Positions 36,319 through 48,562 are shown, numbered from the stretch's first letter. The stretch is 64,000 nt of DNA from Enoplosus armatus (GCF_043641665.1 NC_092193.1:16997501-17061500), one strand, 5' to 3'. Translations and numbers: made by a program. Notes: generated by a model from the letters alone, not told the origin.

Positions 36319-37482
36319 CTACAAAAAGGCTGCTTTGCAGGGGTAGGTGTTAAAATAGTAAGGTTTACAAAGGAGAGACATTTTCACAGCTGTGCAGTAC
36401 AGCCTCCCTATGAGTCCAGAGGTCTTTTGTTTCACCTGCGGGTGGGTCGCTGCCTTCCACAGATCATAGATGTCCTCCACGTGGCCGTGTGAGGTCATCA
36501 TCTGGTCATAGATGCACAGGTGGTAGGGCGCTTTGCCCTCCCCTGAGAAATAGACATGCTCCTGTGGTGACACACCGACGGCGTTGGCACAGATGCCCAT
36601 GAACACATCGTCTATGTAAAGAGAGGCGTTCAGGGTCAGCGTGGCTTGGTAGATTTTGTCTGCCACGTCCCTGGAGACGACATACCCGGCCCCAGCTGTG
36701 TAGTCAGGATACAACAACCACTGGTACATCTCAAAGGGCACGTAGTACTTGCTGTCTTTGCTGCGTATTGGCGGCGCCCCTCTGTGCACTCGACCGATCC
36801 AAAAGTCTGTGACGCCTCTGCTGCTCATGTCCTGCAGGTAGCTCACCAGGTTGGGCATGTGGACGAAGATGTCGTCATCGGCGGTCATGAGGAAGCGTGC
36901 ATGGGCGCAGCGGCTGTGCATCCAGTGGAACTGAAGGATCAGCTTCAGGGTCAGATTGTGGAAGGAGTCTAAAAAGTCTTGCTGGATCAAATCACCATGG
37001 AGACGGTCCTCGTGGATGAGCTGCTCCTGTACACCAACCCCGCTCCTCTTGCTCCATGAGGGCTCCTCCTCCTTGGTCTGAAGCGCTCCTAAGGCGAACA
37101 CCACCTTGACTGTCACTCCCAGGGCGTTTTGGATGTAGGTCTCATTACCCCAGGTGGATCTGATGGCGTTTCGCCTCTCAGTGTTCTCTGGGGATGTTTT
37201 GACAAAGAGGAGGAGGAGGACGTCCTTGCCAGCACACTTATCCCGGTGGTCCAGCAGGTAGCGGAAGTTGCTGAAGCTCCTGGCCTGCTCACGTGGGATG
37301 GTGAGGCTCTTGTTGATGTAGGTGAAGCGGTTGACCAGGTAGCGGTAGGAGTAGGCCTTGACGTGGCTGACGACGGTGTTGTCCAGCTGCTCCCAGCAAA
37401 CCATCACCACCGACAGCACCAGGCAGGTGGTCATGAGCTGCACACACTGGCATTTTCGTATCCGGCGGAAATTCACAAACAT
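36319..37482 (-). CDS. b3gnt5: Lactosylceramide beta-1,3-N-acetylglucosaminyltransferase
   Basis: Golgi type II enzyme (GT31) that adds GlcNAc to lactosylceramide, committing glycolipids to the lacto/neolacto series. The single-exon frame is 387 aa (human 378); an uninterrupted coding exon is normal for this gene. A cytoplasmic tail is followed by a membrane anchor at about residues 14-30 (VQLMTTCLVLSVVMVCW). The GT31 signatures are present: RNAIRSTWGNE, FLMTADDDIFVHMPN with the metal-binding DDD at 202-204, FWIGRVHRGAPPIR, YPDYTAGAGYVVS and the DDVFMG motif at 291-296. Potential N-glycosylation sites are at about N57, N113, N176 and N285. Residues about 136-160 contain a short insertion relative to human (near EEEPSWSKRSG). 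It matches B3GNT5 better than other B3GNTs (HVKAYSYRYLVN, CKAAFL end). Confidence 0.95.
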   Translation of the reverse strand: MFVNFRRIRKCQCVQLMTTCLVLSVVMVCWEQLDNTVVSHVKAYSYRYLVNRFTYINKSLTIPREQARSFSNFRYLLDHRDKCAGKDVLLLLFVKTSPENTERRNAIRSTWGNETYIQNALGVTVKVVFALGALQTKEEEPSWSKRSGVGVQEQLIHEDRLHGDLIQQDFLDSFHNLTLKLILQFHWMHSRCAHARFLMTADDDIFVHMPNLVSYLQDMSSRGVTDFWIGRVHRGAPPIRSKDSKYYVPFEMYQWLLYPDYTAGAGYVVSRDVADKIYQATLTLNASLYIDDVFMGICANAVGVSPQEHVYFSGEGKAPYHLCIYDQMMTSHGHVEDIYDLWKAATHPQVKQKTSGLIGRLYCTAVKMSLLCKPYYFNTYPCKAAFL

Positions 37483-37489
37483 CCTGGAA

Positions 37490-38845
37490 TATTGTCACCC
37501 GGTGGCGGTGGTCCCTGTCTGATTGCTGATGGGGGCGAAGCAGCTGGTATGCGCGAAGGTGGAGGCGAGATGGTTGAGAGTGTTGTTCCAGTGCCTCAGA
37601 GCAGCATTTGGTGGGTCTTCCATCCTAGGCTTTCCACATTCAGCAGGAGGCATAGGCAGCGCTGGGAGTCACTGTTGTCTGCTGGGAAACGTCCTCCATC
37701 GCAGCAGAATCTCTCACACGCTCACAGTCGCCCAGCAGCCAGAGATTCATCTTTCACCCATGAAGCTATCGTCCTCAAGTACTGAGAAGAGAGAGCACAT
37801 TTACTTTTGTGACAGAGTTTGACAAATAGGAACCTCTGCTCCCTTTGCTTTCAAAAGGAGGAAAAGGAAATGGAATGTCTGTTGGCCAAGAACTTCCCTA
37901 TTTGGAAACAAAGTGTGACAGTTTTTATGTTTGAATGTCACATTTTGCAAGGATGTATTTTTTCATGATGTGTTACCTCATGTGCAGCATTTTGTAATTA
38001 GATTAGAAACGTTTATGACAGTGAAAAGGGGACTTTTCATTTGTCAGTCAGAAAGAGAAAATCATGTACTCTGTGTTTCAAAGCAGCAGCACGAATGAAA
38101 CTACAGTAAACAGAGTTGTTGTTGGATCTGAACTTGGCTTTGACTACACCCACTTGTATTCAGTGTTGGGTAAAAAGTCAGTTAGTGGTTGGGGTGAAGG
38201 GGGGGGGGGGGGTGAATGAAAGCAAATGCCAACACAGCAAATGTGGCAATGCAAGCCAGACCATAATGGAGGGGTTTAAGGTGCAGACCCACTGAAATCG
38301 CTGAGAGTCATGGAAAGCATTCGGACACAATGGACAGCGTCAGAATAGCCCGGCAGCACAATGCGGGACGAGAATAGCCTGCTTCCGGCCGGGCCCGGGC
38401 TGAAACCAAGGGGGGATCATGATGGGCCCGGGGCCTGGGACTCCCACCGCACCCCGAGAGCTTTTTAAACATCATTGGATGGCCTGTGCCTAATGGGGTC
38501 ACTGGCTCAGAATGGCTCTGATTTCTCTCTGCCTGAAAATGAGAAACTCTGCTTCACCTCTGGTTCACACCAGCTTCACGCTCTTACACAGAAACACTTA
38601 CTGTTACACCCAATTGTTTCTGATATAGTACACTGGGCCATATACGTTACTTTACAGTCTACCTGTCGCAAAGTACATGTCAGTTACATGTGTTTACTCT
38701 GGTCAGTGATTTGACAGATGGTGATGGATTTATATATATGGAGATAAGCGCACACACATGCTGGACTGTGACTTACACATGTAATGTATGAGTATGAGAG
38801 TGTAAGGGAGGATTGATGGGCATGTGATGGGGCAAGACAACTGAA
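37490..38845. other. Upstream region of b3gnt5
   Basis: Presumably holds non-coding 5' exon(s) and the promoter of b3gnt5, but I cannot place a start. A G-run (38199-38212) and a GC-rich block near 38,380-38,460 with palindromic GGGCCCGG words stand out from the AT-rich surroundings. No coding exon found. Confidence 0.4.
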
Positions 38846-39403
38846 CATGCCTCATCCTTAAAGGGCGGGTCCGCCTAAATTGCAAAAAAAACCAAACCAA
38901 ACATTTTCACGCTTGCCTCTCGTGTTATCTGACCGTGCAGGTAGCTTTGGAACTTTTATGTGCAGGATTTTTCTGCCTCTGAGGTTTCCGCCTTTACCCC
39001 AACATTAAAATATTACATTAAAACAACAGCATTCACCAGCAACATCTTTTTCTAGAAACAACGTCCCTGTTACTCTGGATTATCCACAGAACACATGTGG
39101 GGTTTTTTTTTTTTTTCACAGTTTTCGTGGAGACTTCCTCTTTGGTAGAAAGTAGTTACAATGAAAAATGTCCATAGATAATAACAGAGACATTGTTTCT
39201 GGAAAAACAAGTTGCTGTTGAATTTTACGTGCCATTTCTGAATGAACCACAGGTTCAATTCACCTCTATAGTATCGGCGTGGTGGCAGAAATCTTCGAGA
39301 GAGATATCCCAAAACTTTCTGCATGGCTAGATGCCGCTTAAAGTACACGAGACATTGTTTTTATTTTAATTTGGGTGAACTGGCCCTTTAAGGACGAGGC
39401 ATG
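38846..39403. mobile_element. MITE with long terminal inverted repeats, ~560 bp
   Basis: The left end reads CATGCCTCATCCTTAAAGGG and the reverse complement of the right end CATGCCTCGTCCTTAAAGGG, both running on into a (G)GTnCnCC(T/C)AAATT block. The motif of TTAAAGGG followed by GTTCACCC and AAATT is familiar from abundant non-autonomous DNA elements of fish. No transposase is encoded. Confidence 0.75.
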
Positions 39404-40211
39404 TCCAGCTGTCCAGCTCCATAACATGCCTGCTGCCTTAGATACATATACACACACCAGTTTATAGTACAGAAGAAATTCAACATTATCCACCAATGAT
39501 ACAACACTGTTACACGAGATCTGCATGGAAATCTGAAAAACTGCAAAACAGACAGGACTGTCTCATTTCCTCAATAAGAAAATCCAACACAATAGATAGC
39601 AAACTGTCTTGTCTGATTAAGACGTCCATAGAGACAGGGCTCATGTGACAGGTGCACAATGTCATCGGCCAACAATGTGACAGTGCTCAATTAATACACC
39701 CTTTTCCCAGCGTATAGGATATTGTGTGCTGGTTAGTACTACTTTGAAATCTCCTCTATTTCTAGCATTTCTTCACAGTCTTCCCTAGACGTTTATCTTT
39801 TTTTTGTATGTGTGTGTGTTTCTGTGGTCTAGAAATGGCTGCAGTGCACAATGGTTACATGCAGCTGCTTAGAATGAATTCGGTTTTAAAATATTGACTG
39901 AGGGTGTTGCCACTATTTTGTTCTGTAAACAGGTTGTTCTGCTGTCACTCTCTATCAGAGTGATGTACCATACTGTACAACACTGACAGCACTTACTGGA
40001 GCGAGCACAAATTACAACAACAAAAAAAGTGTCCATCACTCACTCCTCTGTCTCAGCTGCATCTAAAACAAGCGCCGTGAAAGTGAACCACCCCTCAAGC
40101 ATATTTCTAAAGTCACCATTTGTATAAATAGACTTGAAACACACAAAGGGAGGGAGGGAAAGGCACACAATCACTCGACTGATCACTCAAACACTCACCG
40201 GCAAAAGAAAA

Positions 40212-40271
40212 TATGTGTGTGTGTCTGTGTGTGTGTGTGTGTGTCTGTGTGTGTGTGTCTGTGTGTGTGTG
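40212..40271. repeat. Interrupted (TG)n microsatellite
   Basis: TG repeat broken by several TC units. Confidence 0.93.
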
Positions 40272-40527
40272 CGTGAATCCGAGACAGAGGCGGCCGCGGT
40301 CTTCTTCCCTGCTGCTCAGGTCCTCTTCTCTGCTTGAAGTTTCTACTTTTCCTTCAGGTGACAAGAGGTGACACGCACACGTCAGACGCAGGCATCAGTC
40401 CCTCATTAAGCAGTCAAACCCTCTTGTGTGTGTCTGTGTGAGGATATCTGAGAGTGTCTTTTTTCCTGATCCTTTGCTCTGAGTGTGTAGACTGTAAGTT
40501 GCTTGTAAATGTGCCGGTTGCCCCGGT

Positions 40528-40531
<4 letters not shown>

Positions 40532-40561
<30 letters not shown>
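40532..40561. repeat. (CT)15 microsatellite
   Basis: Pure CT repeat on the plus strand. Confidence 0.95.
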
Positions 40562-40564
<3 letters not shown>

Positions 40565-41019
40565 CTCCCTCTTTCAGTGTGGGGGTGGCCTGCTGTCTGT
40601 AGGTGGTAGTAGAGAGAGGGGGGGGATCTCTGTGTGAGTGACACACAAATGGCGGGATGACAGAAAAACATCACACTCTGATAAGAATTATTTTCAAAAT
40701 GATCCCCTAAACTATGTCTGTCATGATGTATCTGCTTACAGCTGTTGTTTCTTCTCCTTCGTCTGGAGATTTGAATGCAACGTTAAATGGAAGCAAAGAT
40801 ATTCAAAGCGGGCTCAATTTATTGAATTTCCTGGTTTGTGGTGGAGCATCTTCTCCTGTACAGCGGCTGTCAGAGAATGGAGACAATGGACCACATTCTC
40901 GATGTGTATCATCAGAAAATCCTCTCCAAACTGTTGGATGACGCATCTGTGTCGGGGTTGTGGTGGGTTTTGAGTCTGGGAAAGATTTGCTCTGAAGATC
41001 CATGCTGGCAAGAAAGGGT

Positions 41020-41190
41020 TAAAGTAATAGTTTGACATTTTGAGAAATGTACTTATTCCCCATCTTGCTCAGAGTTGGATGAGGAAATTGAGAACAGTCT
41101 TATCTTTGTACGGTAAATATGCCACTTAACGTAGCATAAAGGCTGGAAACAGACGGGGAGACAGCGAGCCTAACTTTGTCCAAGTTAGAC
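41020..41190. repeat. Another copy of the dispersed teleost repeat
   Basis: Contains AATAGTTTGACATTTTGAGA, then TTGCTCAGAGTTGGATGAGG and TAGCATAAAGGCTGGAAACA, the same order of blocks as in the 31,900-33,040 repeat family. Confidence 0.55.
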
Positions 41191-41529
41191 TATGATCTCA
41201 GACTGCATGAAGGGGCTGGTCCCCAAAAAGCTGCAACAGGTAACCCATTCATACAGTATGCTATCATGTACGCATGACCACATCACCTTGAAAAAACAAT
41301 CTAAAGAGATGCTTTGCTTTGACGAAAAGTTGACATTGTTTATGGCATATTCACGAGGTTACGTCAATAAGTAGTTTACATGACAAGAGACGCACAGATG
41401 GATGTTGCCGGAAATATTGGTCCAGGAAAATAAGTGGAGGAAAATGGAGGGAGCATGTATTTTTTTGTATTGGGTAATGCTTTATTTTACGAGTCATTTA
41501 ATTTCATAATCATTTCTTAGTAAGTTTCC

Positions 41530-42254
41530 TGTAAAAACGATGCCACTTGGTTCTAATAATAGAGAGAGAGCCCTCTTTTCTTGAGTCAACCCAGTTGAGG
41601 TTGTGGTTATAGATTTGCCAGCGTGTATGGAAAGAAACTGAAGTAGCTCAGCGTGTGTAAATGCATACATTGAATTCAAGCAGAGTGAAATATTAAAAAG
41701 GCTTTATTTAATGAATGTGTTTTATCAGAAAGGATAAAAAGAAAACAGAACTATGGACATACCAAACACACCAAATATCTACATATATTGGTGTATTCTT
41801 AATTTTATCACCCTGACAAAGGCAGCCTTTTTATTCAAACAGTGCGTTACAATATTCCCACGACAAATCGACTGAATAATACATTTGGTTTGCATCAGAA
41901 ATGGTATTTGGGGTTCGTCTCCACTCATTCTCCACTCCTCGTTTAATGCAGCTGTCCAGAATTTGACCTGAAAGTCTGATAACCGGCTGGTACAGTAGAT
42001 GTACATCTAAAATATACTGAATGACGTGATTAGAAGAACGTCAGGAGGTCATAGATGTAGAAGACTACACACTTCACACTGGCTGATACATTTAACTCCA
42101 ATACAGTTAGAGATGGATGCATCCTGAAGTTCAGCAGAAGACAATATGGGTCAAATCAACTGGGTATTTTTATATTGTTTATATAAGTTTGTCTTTTTAG
42201 TATGAAATTCAGCAAATTTATGTTGTTTCCATCACACAATCTCACTCTTACACA
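41530..42254 (-). mobile_element. Putative 3' LTR of a Ty3/gypsy-type element
   Basis: On the minus strand a polypurine tract (AAAGGGGGGGAAGA) is immediately followed by TGTGTAAGAG, a standard LTR start. About 725 nt later the sequence GTTTTTACA gives a candidate CA end. An AATAAA lies inside (41703-41708), as expected for R. Boundaries are inferred from these signals; no second LTR was found, so they could not be checked. Confidence 0.5.
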
Positions 42255-42699
42255 TCTTCCCCCCCTTTACAAAAGAAGCATCCTCGCTTCAAAACAACTG
42301 AACGTACACTTGCCAACTTACACTTAACACCAATATAAACAGGTGAAGGTAATACAACAGGAGTAACATAACAATTAATAGTAGAACAGCATACACAGTT
42401 CTTCTTTTTCTTTTTTTTGTCCACAACAATCTCTCTCAGTCACTGTTTACATGCCCATATATGTTAATCCAACAACAAAAAGAGCAACAGTTCATTCAAC
42501 AGTCCTGTAACACACTGGGGGACGCACACAACGTCTCGATTTGGCTCTTACTCGTGCAAAAGGCTGGATTACAGGAGACAGTTCTCTGGATCCTGTTGCA
42601 GTATTGTCTCCCAACTGTGTCGTGGCAGTGGCAGCCCTCTGAGTCAGAGGACAAACATTAGTCTGAGCCCTAGTCGGAGTCACAGGGCACCTTTGTGTG

Positions 42700-43400
42700 G
42701 ATGGGCTCCAGTAAACATAAGGTCTGGAGCCTGAGAGTGCAGTGAGCAGTCCTGGGCTGTCTGCTGGTGCAGCCAGGCCTGAAGATGAGGGTGAACTTTC
42801 AGCTGACCAGGCCGAGCGATAAGGTTTCAGGCGGTTGTATTGAGTGACCTTAGGCTTAGCTCTAGGATCCCGCTGGTCCTAAAGTTCATAGTCTACGCCA
42901 ACATCGCTTGTGCCTGAGTCTAACTGTCTCAACATGTTGAAAGGGCCAGTCCACTTAGGTGACAGCTTTTGTCTAGCAAGGGCAGGAAGGTCAACCCACA
43001 CTAAATCACCTGGCTTATAAACTGCGTGTGTAGCAGTGCTTTTGTTGGGCACCTGTTATCTCAATGTTATGTGCAACAGAGTGAAAAGTGGCACACAGCC
43101 TCTTTGATACAGAATTGGCATATTCATTTGGAGTACCTAGAGTGGCATTTGAAACTCCTGGGGAGTTTCCGAGGAGATCAGCAGGCAGACGGGCCTCTCT
43201 ACCATGGGCCAGGAAAAAGGGAGTGTGTTAAGTTGAGGAGTGAACACTTGTGTTGCATGCAAATTCAGCCTGTCGCAGATGGCCGTCCCATTCACCTCCT
43301 CAGGTATAGAGATATTTTGCCAACTGGTCCTTGATGGTCCTGTTTGCCCATCCCACCGCTGCCACCAGTGTAAGCGACGTGGGTGTGTGAGAAGGAATGA
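42700..43400 (-). pseudogene. Decayed pol (integrase C-terminal region) of an LTR retroelement
   Basis: Minus-strand translation shows fragments of a Ty3/gypsy-type integrase in order: EWDGHLRQAEFACNTS, then HTPFFLAHGREARLPADLL, then YKPGDLVWVDLPALARQKL and SPKWTGPFNML (the C-terminal GPF-type module). Stop codons and a frame change interrupt them, so it is dead. It lies just upstream of the putative 3' LTR in the same orientation. Gag, protease, RT and the 5' LTR are absent. Confidence 0.8.
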
Positions 43401-43479
43401 ATCAGTCCAACACGTTCTGGGTTTTCCTCATAAATTTAGTCAAGTCCCAACAACACCGATCAGTCACATGAAGCCATTA

Positions 43480-44367
43480 CACTCCTCTTCGAACGCCGCA
43501 AACTCTCCACTCCTTTCTTCTTCTCCCCTTTTCTCCCTCCCCAGAACTACCGGCTGCCCGAACAGCGCTGCCCAGTCAAAAACTGTGCGTCTGTACTGTA
43601 CATTGGCAGATTCACACGGGGCAAAAATATGCTTTGTGTTCTGTCTGAACACACCTTTACCGTCATAGTTACAGCTGTTCTGTTGTTGAAGCCCTTCAAT
43701 TAGAAATTGTTAGTGACATGCAATGGTCAAAATTCGTTATTACAACAAAAATTATAATTCAATAACATTGCCCACTGTAGCTTCAACATTTAATGACTTT
43801 GAAGGACAGACGTTTGGCTAACTGAGAAGTATGTTTGCTTTTTCTTGCATTATTTAGCGCCAACACTGCTATATCAGAGCTTTCATTGAACTCTGAGTCA
43901 CACACACCAAGTTACACTCACACACATGATGGGAACTGGTGATTAAACACGCATTTATGAATATGTGGTTACCAACACCCTAACAACCAAGCAACAACCA
44001 CAAGCAATTCTTGGCAGTTCTTTTTATACAGTTCTAAGACTATGCCAAAACTACTGGTCTAGTGCAGCTACAACACGAATATTCACGAATGATAATGATG
44101 AAATGAAATGTTCAGCCAATACTGAATGAGGAGGATGAAGGGTTTTTCTCTTTTACATAATGAAAAAAGCAAATGCATTTTGTCTTTAGTTCCTTGTCAT
44201 GTCCTGGTATAGCAACCACAATTTGTGTATTTCCAAGAAAGTAAACAAAAGACAGGTTGTACTCTTCCTCCAACAAATCAATGACATGTAAATCAGGAGG
44301 CGATGAACCTCCTACACACTACATGTTTTAGTCACAAACAAGCCCAGATCTGATGATAGTGAAAGTA

Positions 44368-44406
<39 letters not shown>

Positions 44407-45000
44407 GTGTGTGTGTATATGTGAGTCAGTAGTGAGACCAATAGGCCACAAAAACAGGCGTAAAGAGGAAACCAAATGGCAGCAAACAAGGTGGGGTTTC
44501 CACAAAATATGTCAGGCTGAATCTTGTTGACATATTTCACACAAGTGTAAATATATTACAGCTTCAATGAAGAGCTGAAAGAAGAGGAAACAAAAAGGAA
44601 AAACAAAACTAGTCAATTTGGTATTTGAATCCTGTGTTAAATCTTGTATCTTATATATTTTGTAGAAAAGGGCAAATGTACCAATACGTATGGCACACTT
44701 GAACTCAGCGATGCAGAACAAGATTGTGCGAATTCAGCCAGTCACTATGGTTTTTCTCTATGAACTGACCTCTCGTTTTCCCACGATAAATATACTTCTT
44801 GAAAAGCAAAGTACCAGCATGCTCGAATTTTCAGTGTAAGAAAGCCTCCTGGGGCTGAACCCACACACACCATCATAATGTCTAGATAGGAACAACAGCT
44901 GCAGTAAGGTTAAGTGAGACAACTGGGAAAATGTGAGGAAAAGAGGATGAAATAGAACTCCTGGCTAATATCTCTTCTAAGTGCTTTATAATCTAAATGA
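43480..45000. other. Spacer, no gene seen
   Basis: Includes a (TG)n microsatellite at 44373-44416. The minus frame at 43464-43652 adjoins the retroelement but matches no gag or env feature I know. Confidence 0.4.
44373..44416. repeat. (TG)n microsatellite
   Basis: About 22 TG units with one GC break. Confidence 0.95.
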
Positions 45001-45600
45001 CATTCAAAAAGGCTGCTAAAGGCTCTTTAGCCTATTGAACTTCAGCAGCTCATACCACAATGTATAACAGTAGAGGCTGTTGCCTGTTCCACATTATTTG
45101 ACTATGAGTCTACCATGCACACAATGACAATGATAACATGAAGTTCAGCAGGTATAATGTTTACCAAGTTCACCATCTTTGTGTAGTGTTAGCATGCTAG
45201 CAGTTGCCAATAAACACTAAAAACAAAGTGCAGCTGAAGCTGATGGAAATGTAATTCGTTTTGCAGTTTACTCATAAACCGAAGTATTGAGCAAATCAAA
45301 ATTTTGACCCGATGATGGTGCTAGATGAAAACTTAAGGGATCACCGAATTTGTTACAATTTATCCTGCAGGTGAATTTCGGTACCGAATTTCTTGGCAAT
45401 CTATCTTTTTTTGACAAAACATTCAGCTCAAAACCAAATATTAAATAACGGTGGCAGTAGATTAACAGTCAGGAGACAAGTGTCTCCACCAAATTGAATG
45501 GAAATCCATCCAAAATATGTTAAGATATCTGGACCAAAGTGATGGACAGACCGACAGACATTGCAATACCTAGAACCATGTTGCTAGCTTGGGTAAAAAT
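45000..45600. repeat. Dispersed teleost interspersed repeat
   Basis: Blocks in this order: TTCAGCAGGTATAATGTTTA, GTTAGCATGCTAGCAG, CAGCTGAAGCTGATGGAAAT, GATGATGGTGCTAGATGAAA, TCTGGACCAAAGTGATGGAC, and CTAGAACCATGTTGCTAGCT. I recognise this order as a common non-coding repeat of percomorph genomes. It encodes no protein and appears intact along most of its length. Confidence 0.6.
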
Positions 45601-45782
45601 AATAAAATTGTCTGGTGTAATTTGGTTTGTGTATGCATGACATATGACACGCAGCTTATACAGGTGTGTGCTTCCCACACAGACATTTATTCAAGAACCT
45701 CTTCGATAAAGAAATGGCATTAGTGCAGCAGCGAGGAAATTAAAAGCAAATGAGCAAACACGTTCATATTATCAAAATAGAT

Positions 45783-45788
45783 TTTATT
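45783..45788 (-). terminator. Distal poly(A) signal candidate for tbl1xr1
   Basis: Minus-strand AATAAA about 2.8 kb past the tbl1xr1 stop codon. A nearer candidate lies at 46639-46644. Confidence 0.35.
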
Positions 45789-46638
45789 CTAGACCTTGAA
45801 ATCTGAGTGATATTACAACAGTCAGATCAGGAGGCTGCGGACTGTAACCATGTGAGTGAGAGAGAAAGAGAGTACAACATAGGTGAGGGCAAAGACAACA
45901 CAAGAAAAAAAATCTGCAAATTGTTATTTACATGTTTTGTGTTATAATACATCAACAATTAAATCCAGATTTTATATTTTTTGTTCATTTTGTGTATGTA
46001 GCTACAAATAAATCAGAATTACAAAAGTTTTGAGAAGTACAAAACCTTCAAGGGCTCTCCAACATAGCAAAGATAGAATTAACGTTAGTACTTTCGGTAG
46101 GAACAAAAGATAGCAAACACGCTTGAATGCAGTGTAAAAAGCTTTTCATCTAAAAACAAAACATTATAAAATACCATTCCACTGTCATAGACATCATTTG
46201 AAATAGTGTCTTTGTGGTACAGTCCAATCACTGCTGACTGTATTAAAGCAAACTTCAAAATAGTCTTTAGCTTCAGTACAAAATTTTTTTTTAAACAAGT
46301 AACATTCTGAACAAAATCTCTGAAATGGTCCAAGGACATGTGTGCGTGTGTGTGTGTCAAGCCGTTAGCTGTTAGTTATGGCTACGAGATGAGACCTGGA
46401 ATGCCATGAAGTTGGCGTGGTTCGACTTTCCCCTTCCCCCGAGGAGTCAGACAGGACACTATTCATCCTTGTTTACCCACTGGAACGCTGCACTTTCTGC
46501 ATCAATTCTGATTCATCTTTAAGAGCATTTTAAACATTAGATGTGTCTTCGGTGGCCTGAATAAACACACCTTCCTGTTTCTCCATTTTTAGTCTAAAGT
46601 GCGAGAAAAATAAACACCCTTTGGAAGGGCTGCTCTTT

Positions 46639-46644
46639 TTTATT
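46639..46644 (-). terminator. Proximal poly(A) signal candidate for tbl1xr1
   Basis: Minus-strand AATAAA about 1.9 kb past the stop codon. Long, alternatively ended 3' UTRs are usual for TBL1XR1; which is used cannot be told from sequence. Confidence 0.35.
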
Positions 46645-46817
46645 TTGCTATGACTGTTTAATGGTATTTTATAAAATCCCATTCCTCATGGTCATGACCC
46701 CTGGTGATGCACAAGAACATCACCTGCTGTACTTCAAGCGTCTTCAAAAAAGTAACTCTAAAATCCACCCATAGCATACATGTGGCATACAAAAGAATCC
46801 CCTGTGATAGCACAGAT

Positions 46818-46858
46818 ATATATTTATATATATATATATATATATCTATATATATTAT
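46818..46858. repeat. AT-rich simple repeat
   Basis: (TA)n-like tract with minor interruptions, in the presumed tbl1xr1 3' UTR. Confidence 0.9.
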
Positions 46859-48562
46859 ATGCAGATACCATGTTACATCAAGTCATATGCTGCGAGTCTG
46901 CTTCTTAACAACAAGCACAGACTTGCCTTAAAACGCCAACTCTGAACACCACAAACAAAAGCACCGTCTAACCGTGCATAGGCCTGAACACAGCCCGTCT
47001 CCAGAGAGTGAGTGTGTGTGTGTGTGTGTGTTAATGCTGGGCAATGACTGCCTGACAACAGCTAACCAAAGCAGGGACTGTAGTGTGTACTGTAACGCTG
47101 GACATGAAAGCTGCACACATTACATTGTGAAAGTCAGGACGTTTTTTAAGCCGACTGAATGTTTGCAAACAACGGCTCCACTTGACAAACTGTGATATGA
47201 ACTCCAGCATCGTCAATCAGCTGTTTCGGTTGTGATGTGAGTGAATGTTGAGCTGTGTTTTAAAAAAACGGTGCGATCGAAGACCCTGTGCCTGCAGAGG
47301 AAGTGATACTCCAGCTGATGTCCTGATGTTTAATCACCAAGCAGGGGAAACGGGACACAATCAGAACGGCTTAGTCTGATTATCATTCAGCATTTGTTAG
47401 CAACAAGCCATGAATGGAGGAAACAAGCACAACATGACAATTAATTGCGGTTATGGGCCTGTTTTTCCGTATCTCTCTCTCTCTCTCTCCCTTTCCCCAC
47501 AGATCCCTGAAGCTGCACCGATGCCACAAAGCAAGCTATTCCTGTGCCAACGTTACCTCACTCCTGACACAAAAGCACAGCCGTCTATTTGTAAGCTTGA
47601 GACAGATCCGGGACGAGCTCAGCGACGGAAACCTGAAGCTGAGTGCACATCAGCGTCGATGTCTTTCTGCCCAGCACGCTGTTAGTACATGAGATCCACG
47701 TGGTGTTTAACGGCTATGAAGATTATCTTTCAGCCTAGAGGTTTTGAATTCTTCAGAGCTCTATATTAACCTGATGAATTGTGAAAACCTGAAAATCATT
47801 TTTGAGGATAAAAGTTGCAAAAACAAAAGGACAGTTCACCCTTTGATTAACTGCTTTATACTTTGTTAAAAAATGGCAAAAATGGAACAAACCTATTGGA
47901 TAAAAATAGAGCTGACAAAATGATAAATCATTTCATCTTCTAAGCTATACATCCGCATTTCTGAACCTTAAAGAGTGACAAGAAGTGGGTAAACAGATCT
48001 CCCAATGAACAGCTTTGAACACCCACTGTAAAAGACAAACAACTCTCAACCCCACCCCCTCTTCTCTCCCACCCCACATGTAATATAAAACCTACAGAGA
48101 TCAGTAAAATCCAAATTAAAACAACAATGTCCACAGGACACCAAGTGCTGACATATGCAATATGCACACACCAACAGAGAACAAAAATCTTTATAATTCT
48201 GGTACAAAGGATAAAAAGAGGAAAGCAAGAGGAATCCTGGTGTTTTGGTTTGTGTGTGATGGATCCAACAAGTCTGTACTGTGATAACAGAGAAATGTAT
48301 CTTCCTGCAGGTCTGTGAGAGCAACACAGGAGTCCATACGGACCTGTTGTACGTCTGACGCGTGTGCGTACAAACTGTATGTGGTAAAGGTGTGGTCCTT
48401 CTGTGTACATATGAGGGAGGGGAGGGGGAGCGCTCCATTTGGCTGTAATGGCAGGCCATGGCATCTGATGGGACTACAGCAGTGTGGCGGACAGGCAGGG
48501 ACAGTCAGTCGTTTTGGCTATGTACACATTCGTAGTCGGTCCGTGGCTCCCCCAGATGAGTG

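Larger units (their letters stand above)
39410..41010. other. Intergenic with microsatellites, no gene seen
   Basis: Includes an interrupted (TG)n tract at about 40212-40271 and (CT)15 at 40532-40561. Open frames here are products of these repeats. Confidence 0.5.

Noticed and set aside
37129..37785. 218-codon plus-strand open frame
   Set aside because: Its first 354 nt are antisense to b3gnt5, and the rest has no domain; GC-rich coding sequence often opens the opposite strand.
38380..38470. GC-rich palindromic block considered as a tRNA or structured RNA
   Set aside because: No A and B box spacing or cloverleaf could be drawn; kept only as an oddity.
47940..48464. 174-codon minus frame
   Set aside because: Lies in the presumed tbl1xr1 3' UTR; low complexity, no domain, and overlaps an equally open frame in another register.
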